Shown here in pieces: positions 36,791-46,610 of a stretch of DNA of 64,000 nt. The stretch is from Burkholderia sp. Ax-1724. Its GTDB lineage: Bacteria; Pseudomonadota; Gammaproteobacteria; Burkholderiales; Burkholderiaceae. The stretch's first letter is position 1, and each line of letters starts with the position of its first letter. The stretch spans positions 124,001 through 188,000 of the forward strand of contig NZ_VWWL01000010.1 in the NCBI RefSeq assembly GCF_011752995.1, in the 5' to 3' direction. Made by a program: the position numbers and the translations under genes. The notes below the pieces were generated by a model. The model was not told the origin of the DNA and ran no database searches. It saw nothing but the letters and a program-made list of their open reading frames with translations.

Positions 36791-37249
36791 TCACAACGGC
36801 AACTGCGTATCGAATTTGATCTCGCGCAGCACAACGCTCGTGCGCACCTGCGCGACGGCGGGAATCTTGAAAATGCGCTCGTGCAGAAAGCTGTCGTACG
36901 CCTTGATGTCGGGCGCGACGATCTTGAGGATGTAGTCGGATTCGCCGGTCGTGCTGTAGCACTCGGTCACTTCGGGGCAAGTCGCGATTTCGCGCTCGAA
37001 CTGCTCGACGCCGCCCTCGGTGTGACGGGTCAGATGAATATGCGCGAGCGCGCAGACGTGCAGGCCGAGCTTCTCGCGATCGAGCAGCGCCGTATAGCGC
37101 TGGATCACGCCCGACTGCTCCATGTCCTTGATCCGCCGCCAGCAGGGCGTGCTCGACAGGCCGACCTGGTCGGAGATTTCCTGCACGGAACGGCGTGCGT
37201 CGAGCTGGAGCAGGCGCAGGATCTTTTGTGAGAACGTATCGAGTGTCAA
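36791..37249 (-). CDS. Lrp/AsnC family transcriptional regulator
   Basis: 152 residues. The N-terminal winged HTH is LDTFSQKILRLLQLDARRSVQEISDQVGLSSTPCWRRIKDMEQSGVI. The C-terminal RAM domain is present with CALAHIHLTRHTEGGVEQF and VTECYSTTGESDYILKIV, which forms the amino-acid ligand pocket. Full-length members sense amino acids and form octamers. The regulated genes are not evident; it is flanked by a CDF transporter and an exonuclease on convergent and same strands respectively. Confidence 0.95.
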   Translation of the reverse strand: MTLDTFSQKILRLLQLDARRSVQEISDQVGLSSTPCWRRIKDMEQSGVIQRYTALLDREKLGLHVCALAHIHLTRHTEGGVEQFEREIATCPEVTECYSTTGESDYILKIVAPDIKAYDSFLHERIFKIPAVAQVRTSVVLREIKFDTQLPL

Positions 37250-37339
37250 CTGCGCCTCCGTTAGCGTCGCCGTATCAACGCATGGTAGAGGGCGCGAAAA
37301 CGAAACGCAATGTAAAACGGTTCCCGCGAGGCAGATTAC

Positions 37340-37972
37340 CTAATTTGCCGGTTGCACGGCGGCATTTTGCCCTGAGTCGTCCCCGTCATTCCTCATGCCC
37401 GCCGCCAGTGCCAGCTGGCTCGCGCGCAATTCCCTGAGCATATTGCAGAACAGCGCGCCCTGTTCGATCGCGTCGTCGAGCGCGACGTGCGTATGCGGAT
37501 GATCGTCGAACCAGTGTTTCGGAAAGCGCGGTTTGATGTTCTTGCGGTACGGCAGGCCGGTCATCGCGAACGCGAGCGTCTTGATGTCGAGCGCGGACCA
37601 CGAAAACGGGCAGCGGCCGACGAAGCGCATCATGTACCAGAACATGTAGGTGAAGTCGAAGCCGGCCGGCATCGCGACGAACACCGGCTTGCCCGGCAGC
37701 GCCTCGACCCAGTCGACGTAGGCGGCGAGCGCTGCGGCGGGCGTTTGCAGGTCCCGGCGACAGGCGGCCCACGCGTCCGGCTGCGTTTTCCACCATGCTT
37801 CCTGCACCGGATGCGGCGCCGCGCCTTCCAGCAATTCGAGATTCGCCGAGAAGGTGCCGATCAGTTGCTTGTCTTCGGTGTACGCGGCGGACGCGAAGCT
37901 CAGCATCGAATGCGGACCGGGGATCGGGCCGTCCGCCTCGACATCGGTGCTGACGTAGATTTCCCGGCTCAT
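37340..37972 (-). CDS. DEDDh-type 3'-5' exonuclease family protein
   Basis: 210 residues with an RNase-H/DnaQ fold. Metal-binding residues are suggested by STDVEADGP (Asp and Glu near residues 9-11) and [13 protein letters not shown] (His and Asp of the DEDDh set). It lacks polymerase or other domains. ATG 37972 overlaps the stop of the metallo-hydrolase gene by four bases (ATGA), so the two are translationally coupled. The substrate may be RNA or single-stranded DNA. Confidence 0.88.
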   Translation of the reverse strand: MSREIYVSTDVEADGPIPGPHSMLSFASAAYTEDKQLIGTFSANLELLEGAAPHPVQEAWWKTQPDAWAACRRDLQTPAAALAAYVDWVEALPGKPVFVAMPAGFDFTYMFWYMMRFVGRCPFSWSALDIKTLAFAMTGLPYRKNIKPRFPKHWFDDHPHTHVALDDAIEQGALFCNMLRELRASQLALAAGMRNDGDDSGQNAAVQPAN

Positions 37973-38625
37973 GGGTTCACCTCGGCGCTGACCCCATCGG
38001 CAACATAGGGATTGGTGCGGCGTTCGGCGCCGAACGTCGAGGTCGGACCGTGGCCCGGCACGAACGTGACGTCGTCGCCGAGCGGCCAGAGCCGTTCGCG
38101 GATCGAGCGGATCAGGTCCGCATGGTTGCCGCGCGGAAAATCCGTCCGGCCGATCGAGCCGGCGAACAGCACGTCGCCGACGAGCGCGAGCCGGTGCGCC
38201 CGGCTGAAGAACACCACATGACCCGGCGTGTGCCCCGGGCAGTGGTAGACCTCGAGGGTTTCGTCGCCGAACGCCACGGTCTCGCCGTTGTGCAGCCAGC
38301 GGTCGGGCTCGAACGCGCCGGCGGCCGGAAAACCGAAACGCGTGCTCTGGGCGGGCAACTGGTCGAGCCAGAAGCGCTCGTCGGGATGCGGGCCCTCGAT
38401 CGGCACGCGGTAATGCGTGGCGAGCGTCTTCGCGCCCGCGCAGTGATCGATGTGTCCGTGCGTCAGGAAAACTTTTTCGACCGTCGCGTTCTGACGCGCG
38501 ATCTCCCCCCGGATGATTTCCAGATCGCCGCCCGGATCGACGACGGCCGCCCTCCCGGTGGCTTCGCAAACGAGCAGCGAGCAGTTCTGCTGGAACGGCG
38601 TGACGGGGATCAGGGTGACTTTCAT
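37969..38625 (-). CDS. MBL-fold metallo-hydrolase (glyoxalase II-like)
   Basis: 218 residues. The zinc-binding motif is [11 protein letters not shown], followed by [31 protein letters not shown] and VPGHGPTST, which fits the YcbL/glyoxalase II group. These hydrolyse thioesters such as S-lactoylglutathione or persulfides, but short YcbL-type members often have unknown substrates. ATG 38625 ([15 protein letters not shown]) is the family start. It is the first gene of a two-gene operon with the exonuclease. Confidence 0.92.
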   Translation of the reverse strand: MKVTLIPVTPFQQNCSLLVCEATGRAAVVDPGGDLEIIRGEIARQNATVEKVFLTHGHIDHCAGAKTLATHYRVPIEGPHPDERFWLDQLPAQSTRFGFPAAGAFEPDRWLHNGETVAFGDETLEVYHCPGHTPGHVVFFSRAHRLALVGDVLFAGSIGRTDFPRGNHADLIRSIRERLWPLGDDVTFVPGHGPTSTFGAERRTNPYVADGVSAEVNP

Positions 38626-38786
38626 GGCTGGACGGGCTCGGCGGCGCGCGGGAAAACGTTGATTGTACCGGTCTCCCGGCTCTCGCCGGTGCCGCCGGAA
38701 AGCGCCGCCAGCAAGGGCTCGGGGCGTGCTTTCGTCTACCCATTCCTGCATTAAATGTGACGATTAATCAATGATTTGCGTGACTT
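38626..38786. other. Intergenic region upstream of the metallo-hydrolase
   Basis: About 160 bases that should hold the metallo-hydrolase promoter on the minus strand. No hexamers were assigned. It runs into the promoter-led non-coding region on the plus strand. Confidence 0.35.
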
Positions 38787-38816
38787 TTGGCCCGCTCGCC
38801 GGGTTTTCGGTATAAT
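38787..38816 (+). promoter_or_regulatory. Strong sigma-70-like promoter ahead of a non-coding region
   Basis: TTGGCC (38787-38792) and a perfect TATAAT (38811-38816) with an 18-bp spacer. The next gene on this strand starts 466 bp further on. Confidence 0.6.
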
Positions 38817-38823
38817 GCCGCCC

Positions 38824-39165
38824 ATGCACAGAAGTTTGTGCTGCCACAAGGCGATGCGTTCCTGGCGAAAAAGGGTACGCCGCTCGCCGTTCAAGTAAGG
38901 GCTGTCGGTTTGTCGACGGCCATCCAGTATCGATGCGTTCGATGCACACGTCTTGCCCAGCCAGGCGCCGCGCGCCTGCTACGGACCTAACTTCCGTGAC
39001 GCTGGGTGGGGCCTACGCCGCCGTTCCTGCGCGCTGAGTTGCGCGCGCAAGAACGTGTTTGCCACGTTCAGTTGGCGGCATGTGGGGTCTGGTCAGGCTG
39101 CCGGGGACAGGTTGCGCCAGACGTGAAAATTAACCGTGCGGTAGCGGCTCAGTGAGCCGCATCCG
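38824..39165 (+). ncRNA. Candidate structured non-coding RNA or long leader of rlpA
   Basis: Starts about 8 nt after the TATAAT. The region has no gene with family likeness and is dense in stem-loops: AGGCGC/GCGCCT (38963-38977), ACGGA/TCCGT (38981-38997), CGTTC+GCGCGC with GCGCGC+GAACG (39022-39055), enclosed by GCCGCC/GGCGGC (39017 and 39074), and GCGGCTC/GAGCCGC (39144-39160). CTGGCG near 38858 and CGCCAG near 39115 could close a domain of about 260 nt. A 24-codon frame begins at the ATG 38824, nearly at the predicted transcript start. I could not match it to RNase P RNA, tmRNA, SRP RNA or 6S RNA by eye. Confidence 0.4.
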
Positions 39166-39282
39166 GGCTTTGACGTACTGCGCCGATTCGCGCGGCGCGT
39201 CGTCGTCCCTACCGCCGGAGTCGCAGGCAACACACGCCTCGCTTATCGCGTGATGCGACTCGACATTGTGTTTGCACGTCTT

Positions 39283-39885
39283 ATGAAAACTCGGTTATCC
39301 CGTGGTCTGGGGACTCTTTTTGCCTTTTTTGTACTGGCCGGCTGTGCCACGCCTCCGGGCGCGGGCGACACGTCCGCAAGCGACACGCCGATCAGTACCC
39401 AAACCGCACGCTTGACCACGCTCGGACCACAATCGTTCGGCAGCGCGCCGGCTTCGAGCCCAAGCGCGGCCAGCACGCCGCTCGCCGACGCCAAGCCGCT
39501 GGGCGACGATGGCGTCGACGCTTCCAGCTTTCGTCAGACCGGACGCGCGTCGTGGTATGGCCGCTTCTTCCACGGCCGCCGCACCGCCAACGGCGAACGT
39601 TACGACATGCATGCGCTGACGGCCGCGCATCGCACGCTGCCGCTCGGCTCCTACGTGCGCGTGACCAATCCGGCCAATTCGCGCTCCGTCGTCGTGCGGA
39701 TCAACGACCGCGGTCCGTATGCGCGTGGTCGGGTGATCGATCTGTCGATGGCGGCCGCTTCCGCGCTCGACATGCGCCACAGCGGTACGGCCCGTGTGCA
39801 GATCGTCGGGCTCACGCAGCAGGAAGCGCGCGCCGAGATGAACGAGACGCTGGCGTCGGACTCGGATTCGGACGCGAGCAAGTAA
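39283..39885 (+). CDS. rlpA: RlpA-family septal ring lytic transglycosylase (lipoprotein)
   Basis: 200-residue outer-membrane lipoprotein. ATG 39283 ([21 protein letters not shown]) gives a proper lipoprotein signal with Cys21; an in-frame ATG 30 bp upstream would lengthen the charged N-region. A Ser/Ala/Thr-rich linker (residues 25-85) leads into the double-psi beta-barrel: [37 protein letters not shown] and [24 protein letters not shown], with the catalytic Asp in NDRGP. The C-terminal SPOR domain of the longer homologues is missing, so septal targeting by denuded glycan is not expected. Confidence 0.92.
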   Translation: MKTRLSRGLGTLFAFFVLAGCATPPGAGDTSASDTPISTQTARLTTLGPQSFGSAPASSPSAASTPLADAKPLGDDGVDASSFRQTGRASWYGRFFHGRRTANGERYDMHALTAAHRTLPLGSYVRVTNPANSRSVVVRINDRGPYARGRVIDLSMAAASALDMRHSGTARVQIVGLTQQEARAEMNETLASDSDSDASK

Positions 39886-39940
39886 TACGCGGGTGAATGC
39901 AGGTGAGCGCGGCGCGTGCCGCCGCGCGATGGGGCGGTTG

Positions 39941-39970
39941 TCGAGGTTGCTCGAGGTTGCTCGAGGTTGC
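39941..39970. repeat. Three exact 10-bp tandem repeats
   Basis: TCGAGGTTGC repeated three times without interruption, 56 bp after the rlpA stop codon. It is non-coding. Confidence 0.9.
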
Positions 39971-40019
39971 TTTAAGGAGCCGGCACACCCGCCTCAAGAA
40001 GGGCTGTAGAAAAACGCAG

Positions 40020-40110
40020 GGCCGCACCATGAACCGCGCTCTCGCAAACGCTTGGATCGACGATGTCCAACTTTGCGGGGTATAGCTCAGGGTGCGGCCT
40101 TGTTCTTTTA
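40020..40110 (+). terminator. Large-loop terminator-like element between rlpA and rsmI
   Basis: Arms GGCCGCACC (40020-40028) and GGTGCGGCC (40091-40099) close a 62-nt loop and are followed by TTGTTCTTTTA. It sits in the convergent gap between rlpA and rsmI. The long loop is unusual for an intrinsic terminator. Confidence 0.5.
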
Positions 40111-40136
40111 TCAGGCCCCTCGAACTTCTCTGGGCA

Positions 40137-41021
40137 TCAGGCCTCGGGTTTCTCTTCCTTCAGCGCCAGCGCCCGCGTGTACAGCGCGTTGCGCGACGCG
40201 CCCGTGAGCGCGGCCGCGACCTTGGCCGCGCTGCTCACCGTCAACTCTTCCAGCAGGATGCCGAGCAGGGCGTCGTGATCGTGCTCGCCCGCCGCTTCCG
40301 GCGCCGCGCCTTCGACCACCAGCACGAATTCGCCGCGCTGCCGGTTCGGATCGGCGGCGAGCCACGTTGGCCCTTCGGCCAGGGTGCCACGGTGCAGCGC
40401 TTCATGTAACTTCGTCAATTCGCGTGCGATCAGCAGCCCGCGCGCGCCGCCGAACGCATCGGCGAGTGCCTGCACGGTTTCGACGATCCGGTGCGGCGCT
40501 TCGTAGAACACCATCGCATGAGAATGCTTCGCGAGGGATTGCAGCGCTGCGGCGCGCGCTTTCGGCTTCGGCGGCAGGAAGCCGAGGAACGAGAACGTCG
40601 CGACCCAGTCGCCGGCCGCGCTTAGCGCAGTCGCGAGCGCGCTGGCGCCGGGCAGCGGGACGACCGCGAAGCCGGCTTCGCGCACGGCGTCGACGAGTTT
40701 CGCGCCCGGGTCCGAGATGCCGGGCGTGCCTGCGTCGGACACGTAGGCCACACGCTCGCCCGCTTGCAGATGCTCGATCACGCGCTGCGCCGCCGCGCGC
40801 TCGTTGTGCTGATGCACGGCGACGAGCGGCTTCGAGATGCCGTAGCGCGCGAGCAGTTGACCGGTGTTGCGCGTGTCCTCGGCGGCGATGCGGTCCGCGA
40901 GTCCGAGCACGTGCAGCGCGCGCAGCGTGATGTCGGCGACGTTGCCGATCGGCGTGGCCACCACATACAGCGCGGCGGCAGGGTATTGCTGCCCTTGCGC
41001 AAGTTCGGAGAGAGGAGTCAT
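40137..41021 (-). CDS. rsmI: 16S rRNA (cytidine(1402)-2'-O)-methyltransferase
   Basis: 294-residue SAM-dependent methyltransferase that 2'-O-methylates C1402 in the decoding centre. Motifs of the YraL family are [52 protein letters not shown] and [20 protein letters not shown] 41021 ([14 protein letters not shown]) is the usual start just before the conserved strand. The frame stays open upstream through a long Val/Ala-coded repeat, but this has no family likeness. Its start codon overlaps that of yraN on the other strand. Confidence 0.95.
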   Translation of the reverse strand: MTPLSELAQGQQYPAAALYVVATPIGNVADITLRALHVLGLADRIAAEDTRNTGQLLARYGISKPLVAVHQHNERAAAQRVIEHLQAGERVAYVSDAGTPGISDPGAKLVDAVREAGFAVVPLPGASALATALSAAGDWVATFSFLGFLPPKPKARAAALQSLAKHSHAMVFYEAPHRIVETVQALADAFGGARGLLIARELTKLHEALHRGTLAEGPTWLAADPNRQRGEFVLVVEGAAPEAAGEHDHDALLGILLEELTVSSAAKVAAALTGASRNALYTRALALKEEKPEA

Positions 41022-41811
41022 GAGACAGAAGACGCAAACAGACGGAACGAGGCCGCCATTGTGCCATGTGGGGGCGCGTGGGCCCGGTGGAGCGGGGCGG
41101 GTGTGCGCGGCGGCGAAGACGCAGGATGCGGTGCACGGCGAGGCGCGAGACCGGCTGTGGACAGTTGCGCCGCGAATCGCTGCGACCACTGCGACCACTG
41201 CGACCACGGCGACCACGGCGACCACGGCGACCACGGCGACCACGGCGACCACGGCGACCACGGCGACCACGGCGACCACGGCGACCACGGCGACCACGGC
41301 AACCACGGCAACCACGGCAACCACGGCAACCGCCGCAATCAGCACGACCACAAACGCCCCACGAATCGCTGCGGAGCCCTCGGCGCCAAAAAGCGCGGCC
41401 GCCACCCCGCACAACTTTTCCGCACCTCGCGGGTCCAAAACGGTCGGCGCGGCTTTCGAAGCGCGTGCGCAAGAGTTTCTGCAGCGTCAGCGCCTGCGGT
41501 TCGTCGCGCGCAACGTCGCGTGCCGGGGCGGCGAGATCGATCTCGTGATGAGCGATCGCGACGGCACGCTCGTGTTCGTCGAAGTTCGCGCGAGAGCGCA
41601 GCGTCATTACGGCGGCGCGGCAGCCAGCATCGGCTGGCACAAGAGGCAGCGCATCGTGCGCGCGGCGCGGCATTATCTCGCGACGAGCGCCGCGAAGGCC
41701 GCGAGAAGCCACGGTTCGCGCGAGCAGCCCGCGTGCCGTTTCGATGTGATCGCGTTCGACGGCGGCCGGCTCGTCTGGTTGCGCGATGCGTTTCGCGCCG
41801 ACGACGTCTGA
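41020..41811 (+). CDS. yraN: YraN family protein (UPF0102) with long N-terminal Ala-Thr-Thr repeat extension
   Basis: The conserved nuclease-like UPF0102 domain covers about the last 120 residues: [35 protein letters not shown], then [20 protein letters not shown] with the Asp-Glu-x-Lys-type core, and [11 protein letters not shown]. Ahead of it is an extension of about 140 residues with 17 Ala-Thr-Thr units. There is no in-frame ATG, GTG or TTG between the repeat and the domain, so the repeat must be translated. The first ATG is 41020; GTG 41101 and GTG 41131 are alternatives. The true start therefore is uncertain within 111 bp. YraN is normally about 120-140 residues. Confidence 0.85.
   Translation: MRQKTQTDGTRPPLCHVGARGPGGAGRVCAAAKTQDAVHGEARDRLWTVAPRIAATTATTATTATTATTATTATTATTATTATTATTATTATTATTATTATTATAAISTTTNAPRIAAEPSAPKSAAATPHNFSAPRGSKTVGAAFEARAQEFLQRQRLRFVARNVACRGGEIDLVMSDRDGTLVFVEVRARAQRHYGGAAASIGWHKRQRIVRAARHYLATSAAKAARSHGSREQPACRFDVIAFDGGRLVWLRDAFRADDV
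41182..41334. repeat. Seventeen tandem 9-bp units in the yraN 5' coding region
   Basis: Two units GCGACCACT, eleven GCGACCACG and four GCAACCACG-type units follow without interruption. On the plus strand they code Ala-Thr-Thr. On the minus strand they lie upstream of rsmI. Unit length keeps the frame, so copy-number change would alter protein length and not phase. Confidence 0.95.
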
Positions 41812-41908
41812 CGGCTCGCGCGGGCAACGCGCGTGAGTGCGATAAACTTGCGCTCGCGGTTGCGCGCACGAGGCGCCGTCCGCGAGACGGGCAGCCGGAG
41901 CAACCTAG

Positions 41909-42679
<771 letters not shown>

Positions 42680-42705
42680 GACCGATTCCGAAGGAGAGCT
42701 AGTTG

Positions 42706-43494
42706 ATGAGCGCATTCCGCGTCAAGAAGACACTGGTGAGAACCGTGCTGGTGGTTGGGTTCGCGGCGGGTTTGTCCGCGACGCTGCAAGGCTGTTTTCT
42801 CGCCGTCGGGGCTGCCGCGGGCGGCGGCGCGCTGATGGCGACCGATCGCCGCACGCTCGGCGCGCAGACCGAGGATCGCGAGTTGCAGGTGAAGGCGCTG
42901 GCGCAGATCAGCCAGAATCTGCCGGACAGCGCGCATGTGAACGTCGCGGTGTTCAACCGCCGCGTGCTGCTGACCGGCGAGGTCGCGGGCGATGCGTCGA
43001 AGCAGCGCGCCGAGGACATCGTGCGTGGTCTGAACAACGTCAATACGATCGTCAACGAACTGGCGATCATGCCGGCGAGTTCGTTCTCGTCGCGCACCAA
43101 CGACACCTACCTCGAGACGCGCGTGAAGACCGCGTTGATCGCCGAGAAGAACATTTCGGCGAACAATTTCAAGGTGGTGGCCGAGCGCGGCAACGTGTAT
43201 CTGATGGGCCTCGTCACGATGGACGAGGGCAATCGCGGTGCGGACGTCGCGAGCCGCGTGCCGGGCGTCGTGCAGGTCGTGAAGGTGTTCCAGTACATCC
43301 AGCCGCAGGAAGCCGCGGCGGCGGCCACCGCCGCGGCGACGCCGGCGGTCGCGTCGCAGCCCGACGCGAGCGAACCGACGGTCGGCGCGATTCCCGATTC
43401 GTCGGTGAGCGCACGGCCGCTCGACCAGCAGGCGCCGGCGCCGGTGAGCAACTCGACGTCGGTGCATCCGGGTAATCCGAAGGCGACGCCGTGA
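42706..43494 (+). CDS. BON-domain lipoprotein (DolP/YraP-like)
   Basis: 262 residues. AAGGAGAG before ATG 42706 sets the start (MSAFRVKKTLVRTVLVVGF). A lipoprotein signal ends in Leu-Gln-Gly-Cys30. Two BON domains follow: residues about 55-125 (AQTEDRELQVKALAQISQNLPDSAHVNVAVFNRRVLLTGEV) and 130-200 (TNDTYLETRVKTALIAEKNISANNFKVVAERGNVYLMG). These bind phospholipid in YraP/DolP, which supports outer-membrane integrity. The last 60 residues are Ala/Pro/Ser-rich. It is 26 bp after diaA and overlaps the cytochrome gene at TGATG. Confidence 0.92.
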   Translation: MSAFRVKKTLVRTVLVVGFAAGLSATLQGCFLAVGAAAGGGALMATDRRTLGAQTEDRELQVKALAQISQNLPDSAHVNVAVFNRRVLLTGEVAGDASKQRAEDIVRGLNNVNTIVNELAIMPASSFSSRTNDTYLETRVKTALIAEKNISANNFKVVAERGNVYLMGLVTMDEGNRGADVASRVPGVVQVVKVFQYIQPQEAAAAATAAATPAVASQPDASEPTVGAIPDSSVSARPLDQQAPAPVSNSTSVHPGNPKATP

Positions 43495-43850
43495 TGCGCG
43501 CGATGGCTCGCGCCCGCATCGCGCTGATGCTGGGCGCGGCGGCAACGCTGGCGAGCGTGTCGGCCCCGGCCGTGTATGCGGCTGACGCGCCGAGCGGCCA
43601 GCTGGTCGCCAATGCGAATGCGTGCATGGGTTGCCACGCGGTGGATCGCAAGCTCGTCGGCCCGTCGTTCCAGCAGATCGCCGCGAAATACAAGGGCGAT
43701 GAGCAAGCGCCGGCCAAACTCGCGCGCAAGGTGAAGGACGGCGGTTCCGGCGTGTGGGGCATGATTCCGATGCCGGCGCATCAATCGATGAGCGATGCGG
43801 ACATCCGCGCGGTGGTCGACTGGGTGCTGGCGGGCGCGCCGTCCAGATGA
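43494..43850 (+). CDS. Class I cytochrome c (c551/c552-like)
   Basis: 118 residues with a Sec signal (RIALMLGAAATLASVSAPAVYA). The heme site is NANACMGCHAVDRKLVGPSF and the axial Met lies in WGMIPMPAHQSMSD, as in c551-type cytochromes. It is periplasmic and carries single electrons between respiratory complexes. ATG 43494 shares its A with the stop of the BON gene (TGATG), which implies coupling. Its partner oxidase or reductase is not in the window. Confidence 0.93.
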   Translation: MRAMARARIALMLGAAATLASVSAPAVYAADAPSGQLVANANACMGCHAVDRKLVGPSFQQIAAKYKGDEQAPAKLARKVKDGGSGVWGMIPMPAHQSMSDADIRAVVDWVLAGAPSR

Positions 43851-43871
43851 GGTTTTCCCGAGCGGTGAGGC

Positions 43872-43902
43872 TTGGCAAAAGGGAAAATGGCTGTGCTAGA
43901 AT
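43872..43902 (+). promoter_or_regulatory. tRNA-Ala promoter
   Basis: TTGGCA (43872-43877) and TAGAAT (43897-43902), preceded by TGC as in an extended -10, 13 bp before the mature tRNA. The spacer of 19 is longer than usual. Confidence 0.55.
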
Positions 43903-43914
43903 TGTTTGAATGTT

Positions 43915-43990
<76 letters not shown>

Positions 43991-44023
43991 CTCGATATTC
44001 CAGGCAGGTCCGTAGAAATCCCG

Positions 44024-44057
44024 AAACCCCGCGTAGCGTAAGGCTCGCGGGGTTTTT
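44024..44057 (+). terminator. Terminator of tRNA-Ala
   Basis: Stem AAACCCCGCG/CGCGGGGTTT (44024-44033 with 44046-44055) running into TTTTT, 34 bp after the tRNA. Confidence 0.85.
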
Positions 44058-44119
44058 GTTTCCATTCCGGAATCATGAGTTCCGTCGACTGCCGGGGGCA
44101 TTTTCTCCATCGCCTCCTT

Positions 44120-44156
44120 AAGTGCAAAAACCGGCCTCGCGCCGGTTTTTGCACTT
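44120..44156. terminator. Bidirectional terminator between tRNA-Ala and chemoreceptor gene
   Basis: A 16-bp perfect stem with loop CTCGC. The core CCGGC/GCCGG is flanked by five A and five T, so it can end transcripts from both sides. It is 94 bp after the chemoreceptor stop on the minus strand. Confidence 0.85.
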
Positions 44157-44249
44157 CTACACACGGAAATCGGCAACCGCCTATCAACGCGTTGCCGCGG
44201 AGCCGCACCGATCCCTAACTCCTCAGGCAGACCGCGCGGCAAACCTCAC

Positions 44250-46070
44250 TCAGAACCTATCCCACCCGTCATCAGCGCTCGCAACAGACACCGCCGACAC
44301 CCCAACCGAACTCCCCACACCATTCGCCCCCACCAATGCCGCGACCGGCGCCACGCCCGTCGCTCGCGTGGCCCGTTGCGTTGTCGCCAACGCTTCCCGC
44401 CTCGGCATCGCGCTACGCTGAGCCAACGCCGGAGCATGAGCCGACACATGACCGGACGCATGCGCAGACCCATAAACCGGAGCCGCAGCACCCGCCCCCA
44501 TCCCGCCGCTATTCACCACCTGAAAAAACGCCACCGCTTCGCTCAACTGCTGCCCCTGATCTTCCATCGAGCGCGATGCGGCCGCGGCTTCTTCCACGAG
44601 CGCGGCGTTCTGCTGCGTGACGTTGTCCATCTGCGTGATCGCGAGATTCACCTGCTCGATGCCGCGGCTCTGTTCGCTCGATGCTGCCGCGATCTCCGCC
44701 ATGATGTCGGTTACGCGCGCGACGGCCTGCGTGACTTCGCTCATCGTCTTGCCCGCTTCGCTGGCGAGCGCCGAGCCGTCGCGGATGCGGTCCACCGAGT
44801 TCGCGATCAGATCCTTGATCTCCTTGGCCGCGCTCGACGAGCGTTGCGCGAGGCTGCGCACTTCGCTCGCGACCACCGCGAAGCCGCGTCCCTGTTCGCC
44901 CGCGCGAGCCGCTTCGACGGCCGCGTTCAGCGCGAGGATATTGGTCTGGAACGCGATGCCTTCGATCATGCCGGTGATGTCCGCAATCTTCGTCGAGCTA
45001 TCGCTGATCTGCTGCATCGTGTCGACGACCTGGCCGACCACCACGCTGCCTTTCTGCGCGACCGACGACGCGTTCGCCGCCAGCGTGCTGCCCTGCTGCG
45101 CGTTATCGGCGTTCTGTCTGACCGTCGACGTCAGTTCCTCCATGCTCGACGCCGTTTCCTGCAGCGAGGCGGCCTGCTGTTCGGTGCGCTGGCTCAGGTC
45201 CATGTTGCCCGCCGCGATCTGGCGTGCCGCGCCGGCAATGCTCGTGCTGCTGTCGCGCACGCGCGTGACGATGATGGTGAGCCGCTCGTTCATCTCGCGT
45301 AGCGCGCCGAGCAGTTTGCTGGTTTCGTCGTGGCCGTCGGCGCTGATGCGCGTGCGCAGATCGCCTTGCGACACCGTGCGTGCGACGTCGATCGCAAAGC
45401 CGAGCGGTCCGGTCACCGCGCGCGAGATCAGCCAGCACGAAACGATCGCGAGCGCGATGGCGGCGAGGCAGATCGCGATCAGCAGATTGCGCTGATTCTG
45501 ATAGTGCTCGGCGTAGTCGTTGATCAACTGCTCCTGGCGGGTCCGCGTGTAGTCGGCATAGGTATCGGTCGCACGGATCAACTGGGCGAGCAGCGGGCGG
45601 CAGTTGTCGTCGATGTCGGTGACCGCGTCGTCGCGCTTGCCGGCGAGCGCGAGATTGACGATGCGCGTGGCGACCGGACCATACGCCGCCTCGATGCGAT
45701 TGATCTCGGCGACGAGACTGCGCGCCTTCTCCGACGTATCGGTCGCGTTCGCAATCATCTCGTTCAACTGTTTCAGGTGCGCCTGCACGTCTTCGTGCGC
45801 GCGCATCACGTCGGCCTTTTCTATTTCGACGTCCTGGGGTTTGGTCACGAGCACGAGATTGCGCGCGGCGATCGCGCGCCGGTCGATCGCCGTTCGCACC
45901 TGCACGACCATGTCCGCGCGCGCATTGATGCCGTGCACGTAGTTGGTGAAACCATCGGTCGAGTCGCTTAGCGCTTTCAGCGAAAGCCCGGAGACGGCGA
46001 CGACGATCAAGGAAAGCATGCCGAAGCCGGCAATGAGCTTGCTTCTGATGGTGAGGCGATTGAGGATCAC
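44250..46070 (-). CDS. Methyl-accepting chemotaxis protein
   Basis: 606-residue receptor. TM1 ([25 protein letters not shown]) and TM2 ([21 protein letters not shown]) frame a helical periplasmic ligand domain of the four-helix-bundle type. HAMP follows ([27 protein letters not shown]) and then the signalling hairpin with tip [41 protein letters not shown]. The end GWDRF fits the xWxxF CheR-tether pentapeptide after a long flexible linker. I chose GTG 46070 because GGAGAG lies eight bases before it; an ATG 60 bp upstream is in frame but has no such site. Ligand is unknown. Confidence 0.93.
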   Translation of the reverse strand: MILNRLTIRSKLIAGFGMLSLIVVAVSGLSLKALSDSTDGFTNYVHGINARADMVVQVRTAIDRRAIAARNLVLVTKPQDVEIEKADVMRAHEDVQAHLKQLNEMIANATDTSEKARSLVAEINRIEAAYGPVATRIVNLALAGKRDDAVTDIDDNCRPLLAQLIRATDTYADYTRTRQEQLINDYAEHYQNQRNLLIAICLAAIALAIVSCWLISRAVTGPLGFAIDVARTVSQGDLRTRISADGHDETSKLLGALREMNERLTIIVTRVRDSSTSIAGAARQIAAGNMDLSQRTEQQAASLQETASSMEELTSTVRQNADNAQQGSTLAANASSVAQKGSVVVGQVVDTMQQISDSSTKIADITGMIEGIAFQTNILALNAAVEAARAGEQGRGFAVVASEVRSLAQRSSSAAKEIKDLIANSVDRIRDGSALASEAGKTMSEVTQAVARVTDIMAEIAAASSEQSRGIEQVNLAITQMDNVTQQNAALVEEAAAASRSMEDQGQQLSEAVAFFQVVNSGGMGAGAAAPVYGSAHASGHVSAHAPALAQRSAMPRREALATTQRATRATGVAPVAALVGANGVGSSVGVSAVSVASADDGWDRF

Positions 46071-46233
46071 TTTTATTCTCTCCAATAACGAAACATCGAG
46101 CGATTCGTATGGACTCTCAGGTCCGGACATGGGAACGTTTCTACGAGGACGCCGTACTTCCCGACGGCTTGACGTCATACCCCGGCAGGCATTGCGCGTG
46201 AGCGCTGACCGGCGAGGGCATCCCATTTACCGG

Positions 46234-46261
46234 TTATCGGATCGGATGCCGCCGGACTTGA
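46234..46261 (-). promoter_or_regulatory. Candidate sigma-28 (FliA) promoter of the chemoreceptor gene
   Basis: On the minus strand TCAAGTCC is followed 12 nt later by TCCGATAA, one mismatch from the GCCGATAA of flagellar sigma. It would give a leader of about 155 nt. The -35 is a weaker match. Confidence 0.4.
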
Positions 46262-46610
46262 TAGAGATCGGAATTTTTTGCACACGCTTGCCCGCGATGG
46301 CTGAAGGAGGTGGAAAATTGTGCGGCCTTGCTTCTATTTAGGCGCATGATGAAAACCCGACCTTTCGATCTGATTGCAGCGGGGCGGGCGTTGAAGTCGA
46401 GGAGCGCGGGGGCTTCGTCCGGTTCCATCGCCGTGCAGCGTTTGTTTGTGTTCTTTTGCCCAGGAACAATGTTTGTGTTCGTTTACGCCGATCGGCCGAG
46501 GTTGAGGTAGTCTTGCTGAAACCCTTCGTTCCCCGGTTTCGCGCGCTTGTGGTTGCCTCCCGACGAACGAACCCGTCGCTGCGCGAATGCCGGCTAGTTC
46601 GTTTCCACCC
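46262..46610. other. Divergent intergenic region before the AraC gene
   Basis: About 350 bases between the chemoreceptor promoter and the regulator gene. It should carry the promoter of the regulator. No other gene or repeat was recognised. Confidence 0.4.

Noticed and set aside
38824..39165. RNase P RNA, tmRNA, SRP RNA or 6S RNA
   Set aside because: The conserved blocks I know for RNase P RNA (GAGGAAAGTC), tmRNA ends and SRP RNA were not seen; the 6S layout could not be drawn. I kept only the general call of a candidate RNA or leader.
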